A stretch of DNA of 64,000 nucleotides from an uncultured bacterium (GCA_902779075.1 CACZAK010000007.1:1-64000), one strand, 5' to 3'. Numbered from the stretch's first letter, positions 50,669 through 60,998 are shown. Numbers and translations are program-made. Notes: generated from the letters alone by a model not told the origin.

Positions 50669-52873
50669 CTATTCCGTCACAGTGATGCGGACGGAGGCGG
50701 AGACTCCTTCGGCCGTCGTGCAGGTGATGACGTGCTTGCCGACGGTCATCGGCACGGTCTTGGCCTGCGCGCCGTCGCTTTCGCCCTCGAGGCGTCCATC
50801 GACGAACCACCAGAGACGCGACCCCGACGGATTGCCGATGGCCTGGCAGACGATTTGCTGGTTGAGCTGCCCTTCCACAAGACAGAACTCCGCGCCGTCT
50901 TCGGGCTTGGAGATCGCGAGCTTTTCCGCCTGCGTGATGCGCCCCGCAAACGCCGCCAGCGCCGGATTCTCCTGCGTGATCACATTTCCCGACGCGTCCC
51001 GCCGGTGCGCGGTGCAGAGGGCCGACGGACTCTTCCCCGCAAGCGACCAGCCGTTCGCCACGTCGGGACAGTCCGGCGACGCTGGACGCCCCGTGTACGT
51101 GCAAACACGTTGCGGAACGACCTCCGCCGGACGCGTGAACCACGGCCCGTCGTTCTGCGGATAGAGGGCGCGTGCGAGGCCCCACGCAATGGGCGCCGCC
51201 GCCTTCGCCCCTACGAGCGACTGGTCGCCGAAGCCGCCGGACTTGTGTCCGCACCACACGCCCACCACGTACTCCGGGTTCCACGCAACCGTCCATGCGT
51301 CGCGGTACGCGCTTGACGTGCCGGTCTTCCACGCGAAGCGCGAGGTCTCCACGTCGGCAACGTGCCCGAGCGCCGCCTGTGCGCGTTCCGCGCCGGAGAG
51401 CATGTCGCTCACGAGATAGCACGCCCCCGGCGAAAAGACGCCATCCCCGCCGCGCGCCACCGCCGCGTACGCGGAAACGAGTTCCATCAGCGTCACCTCC
51501 ACGTTCCCGATCGCCATGCCGAGGCCGAACTGCTCGTCGCCGCCGGCAACGTGCTGGAAACCAAGCGAACGCAGGCAGTCCCCGAACGACGCCACTCCCA
51601 CGCGCTGGAGCATCTGGACGAACGGGATGTTCAGCGAAAGGACGAGCGCGTCGCGCACGGTGACGAGTCCCCGGTACTTCGCATCGAAGTTGGCGGGACG
51701 GTACCCCCTAAACGCCACGGGCACGTCGCAGAGGCGCTCGTCCGGCGACACTACGCCGCGTTCCAGCGCGCGCGCAACGAGGAACGGCTTGAGCGTGGAG
51801 CCGGCCGGACGCGGTGCGAGAGCCGTGTTGACCTGTCCACCAGCGCTATCGAAGTAGTCGCCGCTGCATGCGAGCGCGAGCACGTCACCGGACGCCGCCT
51901 TCATCACGATGGCCGCCACGGAATACCCACCCTTCTCGGCGACGGCGTTCACCGCACGCTCGCAGCGTTCCTGCACGTCGGCGTCAAGGGTCGTGGTGAA
52001 GTCGCCGCCGTTCCCCTCCGCGTCGAGCACCTGCATCGCCCAGTCGCAGAAGTACGGGGCCTTGAACGGACGCGGCGCACGACAGAGAACCGGTTTCACC
52101 GACCGCGCCGCCTCCTTCTGCTCGTCCGTGATCATCCCGAGCGTGACCATGCGTCCGAGCACGTAGTCGCGCCGCGTGATGGCGCGGTCGTAGTGTCGGT
52201 CGGGACGGTAGCGCGACGGCGCTTGCACCATCCCAGCGAGGAGTGCGGCCTCGCCGAGACCGAGTTCCTTCGCGCCCTTCCCGAACCACCCCTGCGCCGC
52301 AGCCTCCACGCCCACGAAGTTCGCACCGAACGGCGCCCGGTTGAGGTACTGCGTGACGATCCACTCCTTTGACTTGCGCCGTTCCATCTTCACCGCCAGC
52401 ACGGCCTCCTTCCACTTCCACCAGAGCGACTTCGGATGCGGCGCGATGAGACGCACGGCCTGCATCGATATCGTCGAGGCACCGGATACGCGCCGTCCGC
52501 TGAACACGTTCTGGAACGCGGCACGGAGTGCGCTCAAGGGACGGACCCCGCAGTGCGTCCAGAACGTGCCGTCCTCGGACGCAACGAGCGCCTTGACGAT
52601 CCAGTCCGACCGGTCGGCCGTGTAATATGGACGGCAGTCCACGTCGCCCGGCCCCAGCGAGACGCGCAGGACGTTCCCAGCGGCGTCCCGCAGGACGGTG
52701 CCGCCGGGGTAGTCCTCCGCGCCCGCGTCGGACCAATCAAGGACGAACCATGACGCGGCCAGGAATGCGGCGAGCGCGCAGAGCAGGATGGTACATGCCC
52801 TCAACGCTCGGGCCCGGCAGAACGAAATCGCCCGCCGAAACCACGCGCACAGGATAGCGGAACTTGGCTTCAC
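50669..52873 (-). CDS. pbpC: penicillin-binding protein 1C
   Basis: About 734 residues from a GTG at 52873 that has an upstream GGAGAAGGGA ribosome site; an earlier start would lengthen the overlap with the alpha-2-macroglobulin gene (already 137 bases). One membrane segment near residue 25-45 is followed by the GT51 transglycosylase (EDGTFWTH, GASTISMQ, TQYLNRAPFG). The transpeptidase has SxxK as GSTLKP, SLN and KTGTS. The C-terminal BiPBP_C domain is about the last 85 residues. It polymerises and cross-links peptidoglycan. Pairing with an alpha-2-macroglobulin is conserved in many Gram-negative bacteria. Confidence 0.93.
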   Translation of the reverse strand: MKPSSAILCAWFRRAISFCRARALRACTILLCALAAFLAASWFVLDWSDAGAEDYPGGTVLRDAAGNVLRVSLGPGDVDCRPYYTADRSDWIVKALVASEDGTFWTHCGVRPLSALRAAFQNVFSGRRVSGASTISMQAVRLIAPHPKSLWWKWKEAVLAVKMERRKSKEWIVTQYLNRAPFGANFVGVEAAAQGWFGKGAKELGLGEAALLAGMVQAPSRYRPDRHYDRAITRRDYVLGRMVTLGMITDEQKEAARSVKPVLCRAPRPFKAPYFCDWAMQVLDAEGNGGDFTTTLDADVQERCERAVNAVAEKGGYSVAAIVMKAASGDVLALACSGDYFDSAGGQVNTALAPRPAGSTLKPFLVARALERGVVSPDERLCDVPVAFRGYRPANFDAKYRGLVTVRDALVLSLNIPFVQMLQRVGVASFGDCLRSLGFQHVAGGDEQFGLGMAIGNVEVTLMELVSAYAAVARGGDGVFSPGACYLVSDMLSGAERAQAALGHVADVETSRFAWKTGTSSAYRDAWTVAWNPEYVVGVWCGHKSGGFGDQSLVGAKAAAPIAWGLARALYPQNDGPWFTRPAEVVPQRVCTYTGRPASPDCPDVANGWSLAGKSPSALCTAHRRDASGNVITQENPALAAFAGRITQAEKLAISKPEDGAEFCLVEGQLNQQIVCQAIGNPSGSRLWWFVDGRLEGESDGAQAKTVPMTVGKHVITCTTAEGVSASVRITVTE

Positions 52874-55800
52874 GTCCCTTCTCCAACTTGAACTTCTTCG
52901 AGAACACGAGCATGCGGTCGTCACGCGCATCGCTGCGCATCACCCACTCGCCCTGCGGAATCGCCTTGTCGCCCGGCGGCAGCGTGAAGCTTGCGGGGAG
53001 CGCACCGTGGACCGGCTCGAACGCCGCGGCAAAGAGGTCCTCGACCACGAGGTCGTTCAGCTCGCGCGTGTCGTACGTCGTGATCGACAGCTCGACGATG
53101 AGGAGCTGTCCGCGACGCAGTGCGCCGAGATCAACGGGGTTCCCCTCCGCGTCAAAGAACCGGCGTTCGATGGCGATGCCGTTCGACTCGTCCCGCACGT
53201 CGCGCGGATCGGGCAGCGTAAGCTTACGCCAGCTCACGAACTTCTCGCCCTTCTTCGGCGGATGGTAGCGGAAGAACTCGCCAAGCGCGAGGAGCGCGTG
53301 GGCGTTCTCCTCCGTCGTACCCCAACTGAACTTCTCGCGGTCTCGCCTGGAGTTGAGGTACTCCACGAGCGGCAGCACGCGCGCGTTCTCCGCACCGAGT
53401 TCAAGCAGCGCGATGAGCGCGAACGCGGCCTCCTTCACCGACGCGGGGGTGGACGCATTCGCCAGCAGGTCGAGCGCGCGGTTCCGTTCGGACGCGCACG
53501 CGAACGCGCGCGCCAGCCGAGCCCGCGAGAGGAGCGAGAGCTTGTCCCGCGCATCGTACAGGCTAAACATGCGGTCGCGGTCCGGCACGCCGGCGAGCGC
53601 GAGCGTGTGGCAGGCGTAGGCGGCGTGGACGGTGTTGGTGGAGACCGCCCACTTGCGCAGGAAGCCGAGCACCTGTTCCTTCGCCACGGGGTTGAGCTTG
53701 ACGCCGGACTTCTCCGCCTCGATGAGGAAGTGCGCGGCGTAGAGCGACACCTCACGGTCCCACGGCGCGTAATTGCAGTCGGGCCACATCACGAAGTCGC
53801 TCTTGCGGATCATCGACTCGACGCGCTTCACGCCCGCCGCGATGTAATCCGGTCCCTTCGGCGTCACGGTGTTGAGAATGCCGGACGCGCCCACGAGCGG
53901 GAAGATGCGCGACGAGGTCTGCTCCAGGCAGCCGTGCGGGTAGTCCGCGAGCCATCCGAGCGCGCGCTCTAGCTCGCCGATCGGCGAATCGAACGTCCGC
54001 GCCGAGAAGCGTCCGCCCGTCGGCGGCTTCCATTCGCTCTCCGGGACGACGCCAGCCGTTTCGACCCACGCGACGGCGGGACGCACCGGCAGGTGAATCG
54101 TCTTGGCGTGGTCTTCGCCCATTCCCTTCACGCGGTAGCCGATCTCCAGCTCACCGGGATCTTTCGGTGCGGTCAGGCGCACCACGACGTTGGTGGAAGC
54201 GTCCTTCGCGAGCGACACGGCGGGGGCGTCGAACACGGCGGCGCCGTTCGTGGTGATCGTGCAGGCGAACGTGGCCGCCGCGCCGCTGCGGTTGTGGATC
54301 GGCAGCGTGGCCTCGAACTTGTCGCTGGGCGCGACGAAACGCGGGGCGTCGGGCATCGTGACGAGCTTCGGCGTGACCTTGCGCTGGACGGACGCGGCAC
54401 CGGCGGCGGACGCGCTGTACGCGACGGCCGTCACGCGCACCTCGCCCACGAACTCCGGCAGCTTGAACGTCGTGCGGGCCTTGCCGTCCACCACGGGAAC
54501 GCGTCCGCTCCACAGCGCGAGCGGCTTGAACCGGCGCGTGGGCACGGGACTCACGCGGCCCAACATCTCCGCGCCGAATCCGCCGCCGGTTTTCACGCCG
54601 TTCACGCGCAGCTCGTCCTCGCCCACCACCGGCAGAATCCTGTGATAGAGGTCGTAGAGAGGATGCTCGGCGCAGCGCAACTCCGAGAAATAGCCGATGG
54701 GGTCGGGCGTCTTGCCGCCGCAGAGGATGTTGATCGCCTCGTCCACCACCGTGACAACGGCGACCGTCGCGCGCGGCGCGGACACCTCCACGTTGACTTC
54801 GCGGAAACCGATCACCTTCGCCTCCACCTCCACGGGAACCTCGTTCTCTTCGGGACGAATCGAGACCGTGGCTTGTCCGTGTGCGCGGGCGGCGAGGTGG
54901 CGCGCGTTGGCCGCCACGCTCTGCACCACGGAAACATACACGTCGAGGTTCGGCGCTTCGTCCGCCTTCACGGGACGCAGCTTCACCTCGCTCGTCGCGT
55001 TCGTGAGGTTCAACACCTCCGTATAGACCTCCTTCTCGCGCATGACCGAGACGAGCGCGTACCCCACGAACGGCGCCTTGACGGTGAGGCTCGGCACTTC
55101 GCCCGCGCGGTAGTGCGCCTTGTCCGGGACGATCGTCACCTCGGTCGGGTTCGAGAGCGGCGCACGCACCACGTTGTCGCCCCAGTTGCTGAGGTAGAAG
55201 TTCATGCCGAACGACGCGTCCGACGCCGGGTCCTTGATCGTGAGCACGTAGTCGCCGGAACTTTCAAGCGGCAGTTCGAGCACCGAGTTCTCGTTCGTGG
55301 AGGTGGCGACGACGATGTTGGACGCCACGAGCACGTGTACGCGGTCGCAGTCCCACGACTGCCAGCCGTCGGACTTCTTGCGGTACGAATACACCGTATC
55401 GATGCGCTCGATCTCCGCGACGAGCTTGCGCGGTTCGGCGAGGCGCGTGCCGTCCGGCGCCACGCACGCCACGGCGATCTTCGGACGCCTCCCCTGCTCG
55501 AGTTTCATGCTGCTCGTCGCCGTCGTTCCGATGTAGAACGGATAGTAATGCTGGATGGCGCTCTTCCGCGCGGTGGCGGGACGTCCACCGTCCTCGAACA
55601 CCACGCCCTGTGCCGTTGCACGCACAGCAGCCTTGGGAAGACCGTAATCGGCCCAGATCGGCGCGTCGTAGCGGAAGGAGCCGTCGGCCGCTAGACACTT
55701 CAGCTCCAGTTCCCGATAGTTGGGCTTGAGGCCGCGGCTCTCGTTTCCAAAACGCCAGCCCTTCCAGTTCTTGGGTGCGAACGGCACGTCCTCGAACACG

Positions 55801-57764
55801 ACCGCGCCCTCGCAGGGAAGCCCCTGCGCCGGCCCGCCGAAAAGATGTTCGGCCTTGACGGTGAAGGCGAAGTTGGTGGGATGCGGAGCGGTTGTCGCAT
55901 CGACGGACACGCGAATCTGCGGCGGGGCGAACTCTTCGATCTTCACGTCCACGTCGCCCAGATGCCGCCCGTTCTTGCCGGGGATCTCCGCGATGATCGA
56001 CCATCCGCCGCTCGGCTGGTCGTCCGCGACGGCGAACCCGTCGTGGGAGACCGCGCCCTCGCTGTCCGTTGTCTTCGTGACGGAGGCGTAGGTGTTGCCG
56101 TCGGGATTGACGAGGCGGAGCTGCACCGGCATCGACGGCGGTGCGCGCCGTGCGCCCGTGCGAACGATGACGTGCGCGAAAATCTTCTCGCCGTGACGGT
56201 AGATGCCGCGGTCTGTCCAGCAGAAGGCAGTCGTTTTCTTGTCGTCCAGGTATTCCTCGCGTGCGCCCTCGGCGTATGACTCGTCCACCTTCATCGAGTC
56301 GCGAAGCGCGAGGAACGTCATGTCATCGCCGGAAGCGGAACGCACCACGACCGCGAACGGCTTGCCCTTGTCCACGCGTGCGGCGCGGCACCAGCCGTGG
56401 GTGTCCGTCACGCCCTCCATCACCTTCGTGTTGGCGGTGGAATAGACCTCCACCTTCGCGCTGGCGACGGGCGTGCCCTTCAGGAGCGACGTCACCCACA
56501 CGCCCAGGCCGTCCGCAGCGTCCGAACGCACGCTGAGTCCGAGGTCGGAGAGGCACACGAGACGGAAGTGACGCGGATTGTAGTCGTCGTCCCACCGGTA
56601 GTCGCGCTGCGGCTTGTCGTCGTTGAGGATGCTCACGAGGAACACGCCGTTCGTGGCCTTGCCGTCGTTCACCGCGACGGGCAGGGCGGTGAACTCCTTT
56701 TCGTTCAGTTTGTTGGGAGGCGTCATCTTCGACTCTTCGGCGTCGCCGGAGAGTTCGGCGGTTTCCTTGTCGTCAATGTTGTTGTTCCAATCGTAACGGG
56801 AATACGCGCCCTCCTCGCGGGCGAGGAGCTGCACGACATTGCGCGGCTCCACGCGCTGGACGCTTGCGCGAATCTTCCCGACGTTCACGGACTCCAGCTT
56901 CAGGAGACGTTTTCCGCCGGGCGGCAGGTAGCGTCCGTCATCGGCGAAATTCACGTAGGGGTCGCGGTCCTTGCGCGTGAAGGTATAGACGTAGTCCTCA
57001 CGGAGAGCGCCTTCCGGGTGCGGGTTCAGTCCCTTCCCGTACGGCGGCAATCCCTTCTTCACGCGCAGCTTCACATACGTGCGGTGGGCGAATTCGCCCT
57101 GGACGACCACAATCGGCTCCCAACACTCCTTTCGTCCGTTGTATTCAGTGTTGTATTTGAACGTCAGGCCACCCTCCTGCAACGGCGACACGCTGATGTA
57201 GTGGCGGATCACGTCCATGTCCGGCCGCTGCGTCAAATGAAGGCGCAGCGTCGTCTCGCCGTCGTAATCCGTCCGTGCCACGCGCAGCTCCACGGGCACG
57301 CTGTTCGTGGCGGGGGATTTTGTTGAATTGGCGGCGATTCTCGCCTCTGGCACGGGATTCGCGTTGCTTGGAATCTTGGCAACCATTCCAGGTTTCAGAT
57401 CATCAGATATCTTCCAGCCGTTGAAATCCATCAATACGGAGGGGGAGATGCCAAATTTAATCGCAATGGAGACGACGTCGTCGCCTTCCTTCACCACATA
57501 CTCATAGCCCGGCTTCGCGTCATTGGCGATAGGTTTCACGTCCTTGACGCGGGACGGTGCCTTCGCCGCCTGCTTCTTTTTCTTCGGGACGCTTCGGGTA
57601 CGGGCCTGCGCCGCCTTTTCCTTCATTTTTTGCGCAAGTTGCGCGCGTTCCTGTTCGAGGGCCCGTACCTTCTCGCGCATCAGCACGAGCGCCGAACCTG
57701 TTCCGGCAAGCCCCACGAGGAGGGCTACTATCGTGCCGGTGACGAGTATTTTCTTTATTTTCAT
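52737..57764 (-). CDS. bacterial alpha-2-macroglobulin with LysM domain
   Basis: 1675 residues. An N-terminal membrane anchor (residues 5-28) and a charged coiled segment lead to a LysM domain at about 88-132 (YEYVVKEGDDVVSIAIKFGI). MG and bait-region domains follow (SRYDWNNNI, FCWTDRGIYRHGEKIFAHV, the latter the usual A2M phrase). The thioester motif GCLEQ is present near residue 1278. The protein likely traps proteases in the periplasm, working with PbpC in cell-wall defence. LysM would hold it on peptidoglycan, which I do not remember as a usual part of this family. Confidence 0.9.
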   Translation of the reverse strand: MKIKKILVTGTIVALLVGLAGTGSALVLMREKVRALEQERAQLAQKMKEKAAQARTRSVPKKKKQAAKAPSRVKDVKPIANDAKPGYEYVVKEGDDVVSIAIKFGISPSVLMDFNGWKISDDLKPGMVAKIPSNANPVPEARIAANSTKSPATNSVPVELRVARTDYDGETTLRLHLTQRPDMDVIRHYISVSPLQEGGLTFKYNTEYNGRKECWEPIVVVQGEFAHRTYVKLRVKKGLPPYGKGLNPHPEGALREDYVYTFTRKDRDPYVNFADDGRYLPPGGKRLLKLESVNVGKIRASVQRVEPRNVVQLLAREEGAYSRYDWNNNIDDKETAELSGDAEESKMTPPNKLNEKEFTALPVAVNDGKATNGVFLVSILNDDKPQRDYRWDDDYNPRHFRLVCLSDLGLSVRSDAADGLGVWVTSLLKGTPVASAKVEVYSTANTKVMEGVTDTHGWCRAARVDKGKPFAVVVRSASGDDMTFLALRDSMKVDESYAEGAREEYLDDKKTTAFCWTDRGIYRHGEKIFAHVIVRTGARRAPPSMPVQLRLVNPDGNTYASVTKTTDSEGAVSHDGFAVADDQPSGGWSIIAEIPGKNGRHLGDVDVKIEEFAPPQIRVSVDATTAPHPTNFAFTVKAEHLFGGPAQGLPCEGAVVFEDVPFAPKNWKGWRFGNESRGLKPNYRELELKCLAADGSFRYDAPIWADYGLPKAAVRATAQGVVFEDGGRPATARKSAIQHYYPFYIGTTATSSMKLEQGRRPKIAVACVAPDGTRLAEPRKLVAEIERIDTVYSYRKKSDGWQSWDCDRVHVLVASNIVVATSTNENSVLELPLESSGDYVLTIKDPASDASFGMNFYLSNWGDNVVRAPLSNPTEVTIVPDKAHYRAGEVPSLTVKAPFVGYALVSVMREKEVYTEVLNLTNATSEVKLRPVKADEAPNLDVYVSVVQSVAANARHLAARAHGQATVSIRPEENEVPVEVEAKVIGFREVNVEVSAPRATVAVVTVVDEAINILCGGKTPDPIGYFSELRCAEHPLYDLYHRILPVVGEDELRVNGVKTGGGFGAEMLGRVSPVPTRRFKPLALWSGRVPVVDGKARTTFKLPEFVGEVRVTAVAYSASAAGAASVQRKVTPKLVTMPDAPRFVAPSDKFEATLPIHNRSGAAATFACTITTNGAAVFDAPAVSLAKDASTNVVVRLTAPKDPGELEIGYRVKGMGEDHAKTIHLPVRPAVAWVETAGVVPESEWKPPTGGRFSARTFDSPIGELERALGWLADYPHGCLEQTSSRIFPLVGASGILNTVTPKGPDYIAAGVKRVESMIRKSDFVMWPDCNYAPWDREVSLYAAHFLIEAEKSGVKLNPVAKEQVLGFLRKWAVSTNTVHAAYACHTLALAGVPDRDRMFSLYDARDKLSLLSRARLARAFACASERNRALDLLANASTPASVKEAAFALIALLELGAENARVLPLVEYLNSRRDREKFSWGTTEENAHALLALGEFFRYHPPKKGEKFVSWRKLTLPDPRDVRDESNGIAIERRFFDAEGNPVDLGALRRGQLLIVELSITTYDTRELNDLVVEDLFAAAFEPVHGALPASFTLPPGDKAIPQGEWVMRSDARDDRMLVFSKKFKLEKGREAKFRYPVRVVSAGDFVLPGPSVEGMYHPALRARRIPGRVMVRP

Positions 57765-58112
57765 TTAGCTGTGACCTTTCTGGTTTCTACTCCCTACTCG
57801 CGACCAAGCAGAAAATCTTACACCCATCGTCAAAAAAACTTTGACACCCCCTTGCTCTTCCTTGTGGCTTCTCTTATTTGCTTTCGATGCCAAAAATAAA
57901 TTGGGCACTAAACGATAGTCTCACGCAGAGGCGCAGAGAAGCAGAGAGCGCAGAGAAGGGCCTTCTTGCTTTCGCTATTGGGAGTTTCAGAGTTTTGGCG
58001 AATGGGAGAAGTTATAATCTCCTCAGCTCCTAGACTCCTAATCTCCCAGCAGCGAAAGCAAGAAAGGTTTCGCTACTGGTTCTAAGATATGAGCGTATGG
58101 GGAATTAAGATG
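57765..58112. other. intergenic region with long inverted repeat
   Basis: About 350 bases without a gene. At about 57930-57958 it holds the CGCAGAG-type motif (CACGCAGAGGCGCAGAG and partial repeats), seen in many bacteria. CCTTCTTGCTTTCGCT (57960-57975) and AGCGAAAGCAAGAAAGG (about 58052-58068) form a 16-bp inverted repeat around about 75 bases. Confidence 0.55.
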
Positions 58113-59183
58113 TCACATCTTCGCGACGGCGGTCACGACGATGGATGCGGCGAGGATCAGAAGGCCGGTCACGAGCAGACCGCGCGTCTTGCCGCCGGTT
58201 CCCTTCCATTCGCCGAGGAACACGCCGAGCAGCGACGAGAACAGCACGCTCGAGCCCATCAGGATGGCAAAGCCCACGTACGCCATGTCGCCGCACAGCG
58301 GCTCGCCGATCTTGAGGAACGCGAACTGGCACGCCCAGATGACACCAGCGAGGCCCGACCAGAAGATCACGCCTAGACCGGACGGCGAAGCCGCCTTCGC
58401 GTAGTCACCGAACGTCTTGTTCTTCGCGTTCATGTAGAAGCACCAGCAGAGGTTCACGAGGAAACCGCCCCACAGCACAACGATCAGCACGGGCATGCCA
58501 ACCCACCAGTCGCCAGTGTTGACGGCCTTGGCCAACTCGGCGACAGTGTGCTTCACGCCGGCAGCGTCAGTCCACCAGCCGTTCTGAAGGCCGAAGTTCA
58601 TGCACCCGGAGAAGATACCGCTGATGCAGGCCACGACGATGCCCTTCTTGAAATTGAATTCGGCAACGGCTTTCTTCTTCTCCTCCTCGGGAAGCTCCGC
58701 CTCCTTAGACTTGCCAGCGAGGCCCACGAAGACGATGCCGACGAGCGACAGCGCAACGCCGCCCAGCGTAATCAGCGCGGCTGAGTCCTTTACGAGTTCG
58801 CCCGCCTTGCCCTGCAGGATCGGCGGGATGAGCGTACCCGTAGCCGAGCAGAGCCCGCAGCCGATCGCGAGGCCGAGTCCCACGCCGAGATAGCGGATCA
58901 TCAATCCCCACGTTAGGCCGCCAACGCCCCACAGCGCACCGTATCCTGCGCAGCCGAGCAAGGTCGCCGTCGGCGTCTTCGCGAGTACGCCGCAGAGATC
59001 CGGCACCGTCGCGAACGCGAGCGCGGCCGGGAACACGATCAGACCGACCACGGCGTAGATGAACCAGTAGCTTTCATACGCCCAGCCCTTCACCTTGCGG
59101 AACGGGACGGCAAACACGGCTCCGGCGAAGCCGCCGAGGGCGAATATGAGCGAGCCGAGCATGGGATTCGCGGTTGTGTTCAT
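58113..59183 (-). CDS. rhaT: L-rhamnose/proton symporter
   Basis: 356 residues with ten hydrophobic segments. RhaT-type features: MLGSLIFALGGFAGAVFAVPFRKVKGWAYESYW at the start, WGVGGLTWGLMIRYLGVGLGLAIGCGLCSATGTL near residue 85, and CMNFGLQNG near 200. It imports L-rhamnose across the inner membrane. It follows argS by 27 bases behind an AAGGAGTC ribosome site, which would place it at the end of a housekeeping operon. rhaD is 30 kb away. Confidence 0.92.
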   Translation of the reverse strand: MNTTANPMLGSLIFALGGFAGAVFAVPFRKVKGWAYESYWFIYAVVGLIVFPAALAFATVPDLCGVLAKTPTATLLGCAGYGALWGVGGLTWGLMIRYLGVGLGLAIGCGLCSATGTLIPPILQGKAGELVKDSAALITLGGVALSLVGIVFVGLAGKSKEAELPEEEKKKAVAEFNFKKGIVVACISGIFSGCMNFGLQNGWWTDAAGVKHTVAELAKAVNTGDWWVGMPVLIVVLWGGFLVNLCWCFYMNAKNKTFGDYAKAASPSGLGVIFWSGLAGVIWACQFAFLKIGEPLCGDMAYVGFAILMGSSVLFSSLLGVFLGEWKGTGGKTRGLLVTGLLILAASIVVTAVAKM

Positions 59184-59210
59184 TTGAGACTCCTTGCTTG
59201 AATGGTTGTT

Positions 59211-60998
59211 TTAGATACGGTTGGGCGTTTCTATGCCGAGAAGATGGAGACCCGTGGAGAGGACCTTTCCGAACAGCGCGCAGAGACGCAGACGCGCGTC
59301 GCGCACGGCAGGCTCGCTCTTGAGGATCGGCGAGCGCTGGTAGAACGAACTGTAGAGCTGCGCCGTCTGGAAGAGGTAGTCGGCGAGGACGGATGGCTTG
59401 TAGCACTCCGCCGCACGCAACACGGTAGGACCGAACTGCAGGAGCTGGAGCCCGAGCTGTTTCTCGATCGGAGTTGAGAGCAGCATCTCACCCGGTAGGG
59501 CGGTCGCCCCGCGACCGCCGCTCGGTAGGGCCGCCTCGCCGAGGCGGCCGTCCTCCCCCTCCGCCGCCTTGTCGAGGAGCGAGCACACGCGCGCGTATGC
59601 GTATTGGAGATACGGACCGGAATTGCCCTCAAGCGCAAGCGCCTTGTCCCAGTTGAAGTCGATGTCGGTGATCGGGTCATGCGAGAGATCGGAGTACTTG
59701 ACCGCGCCGTAGCCGATCTGCTCGGCGAGAGAGATTTGAGCAGGCGTAGCCTGATCCGCTGCGGGGTTCGGGGTGTCCCCGGTCGTTGTCCGCGCCTTCA
59801 CGATCTCCAGCGCCCTCCGCACGGCCTCGGCGAGAAGCTCGTCGAGCTTGATAAGGTTGCCCTCTCGGGTCGAGATCGCCTTGCCCTGGAAACTCATGAG
59901 GCCGAACGGCACATGGACGAGCTTGACGCCAGAGTAACCCATCTTCGCCGCGATCGAGAACCATTGCTTGAAATGGAGCTGTTGGCGGGCGTCGGTCACG
60001 TAGATGATGCGCTCCGGGCTGTATTCCTCGACGCGCGACTTGACGCATGCGAGGTCGCTCGTCGTGTAGTTGTAGCCGCCGTCCGACTTGCGGACGATCG
60101 CCACGCCGAGTTTCTCGGCCTCGAGGTTCACGATGAGCGCGCCCTCCGACTCGACGGCGAGTCCCATCTCCTGAAGTTTTGCGACGACACCCGGCATCGT
60201 GTCGTTGTAGTACGACTCGCCGCGGTACGTGTCGAACTTAACGCCGAGCTTCGCGTACATGCGGTCGAATTCGCCGATGGAGATGTCGATAAAGCGCTTC
60301 CAGAGCGCGAGGTTGTCGGCATCGCCCTGCTGGAGCTTCACGAGCTCGGCCTTGCACGCCTCCTTCCAGGCGCCGTCCTCCTCCTTCGCCTTCGCGGCGG
60401 AGAGCACGTAGCACTTCTCAAGGTTGGCGACGGTGAGGTTGTCGCGCTCCTCCTGCGTGAGGCACTCGCGGTAGCCCTTGATGAGGATGCCAAACTGCGT
60501 GCCCCAGTCGCCGAGATGGTTGTCGGCAATCACCTCGTAGCCGAGCGCGCGGTAGATGCGGTCGATCGCGTTGCCGATCACGGTGGAGCGGATGTGGCCG
60601 ATGTGCATCTGCTTGGCGGCGTTCGGGGAGGAGTAGTCGATGACGACGCGCCGCCCCGCGCCCGTCTGCGGTATGCCCGTGTGCGCATCGGCGGCGAGCG
60701 CGGCGAGGCGCGCTGCGATCCAGTCGGTCGAAACCGTGATGTTGAGGAAGCCAGGACCGGCGAGCTCGAACTTCGCGATGAAGTCTGGCCGGTCGGCCTC
60801 AAGGCGCGCGAATACGGCCTCGGCGATCTTGCGCGGCGGCATGTGGAGCGTCTTCGCGGCAGCCAGCGCGTCGTTGCACTGGAAATCGCCGAACTTGGCG
60901 TCCGTCGCGGGAAGCGCCCGCACGTTGGAGAAATCGTTTCCGGGGAAAGCGGCTTCAAAGCCAGCCTTCAGCCAGCCCTCAATCGAATCGCATGCCAT
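59211..60998 (-). CDS. argS: arginyl-tRNA synthetase
   Basis: 595 residues. Class I signature SSPNAAKQMHIGHIRSTVIGNAI near residue 130, tRNA contacts and core YNYTTSDLACV, and the expected C-terminal DALR domain (LYSSFYQRSPIL...RDARLRLCALFGKVLSTGLHLLGIETPNRI). Between the end of the core (YAYARVCSLLDKA) and the DALR domain, two REP-like hairpins (59494-59549) add about 19 residues, including GRLGEAALPSGGRGATALPG, without breaking the frame. The ATG overlaps the def stop by one base (TGATG). Confidence 0.94.
   Translation of the reverse strand: MACDSIEGWLKAGFEAAFPGNDFSNVRALPATDAKFGDFQCNDALAAAKTLHMPPRKIAEAVFARLEADRPDFIAKFELAGPGFLNITVSTDWIAARLAALAADAHTGIPQTGAGRRVVIDYSSPNAAKQMHIGHIRSTVIGNAIDRIYRALGYEVIADNHLGDWGTQFGILIKGYRECLTQEERDNLTVANLEKCYVLSAAKAKEEDGAWKEACKAELVKLQQGDADNLALWKRFIDISIGEFDRMYAKLGVKFDTYRGESYYNDTMPGVVAKLQEMGLAVESEGALIVNLEAEKLGVAIVRKSDGGYNYTTSDLACVKSRVEEYSPERIIYVTDARQQLHFKQWFSIAAKMGYSGVKLVHVPFGLMSFQGKAISTREGNLIKLDELLAEAVRRALEIVKARTTTGDTPNPAADQATPAQISLAEQIGYGAVKYSDLSHDPITDIDFNWDKALALEGNSGPYLQYAYARVCSLLDKAAEGEDGRLGEAALPSGGRGATALPGEMLLSTPIEKQLGLQLLQFGPTVLRAAECYKPSVLADYLFQTAQLYSSFYQRSPILKSEPAVRDARLRLCALFGKVLSTGLHLLGIETPNRI
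59494..59549 (+). repeat. two REP-like hairpins in frame inside argS
   Basis: 59494-59519: GGTAG, arm GGCGGTCGC, loop CCC, exact complement. 59524-59549: GGTAG, arm GGCCGCCTC, loop GCC, exact complement. Period 30 bases. The first is identical to 24228-24253. Confidence 0.88.
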
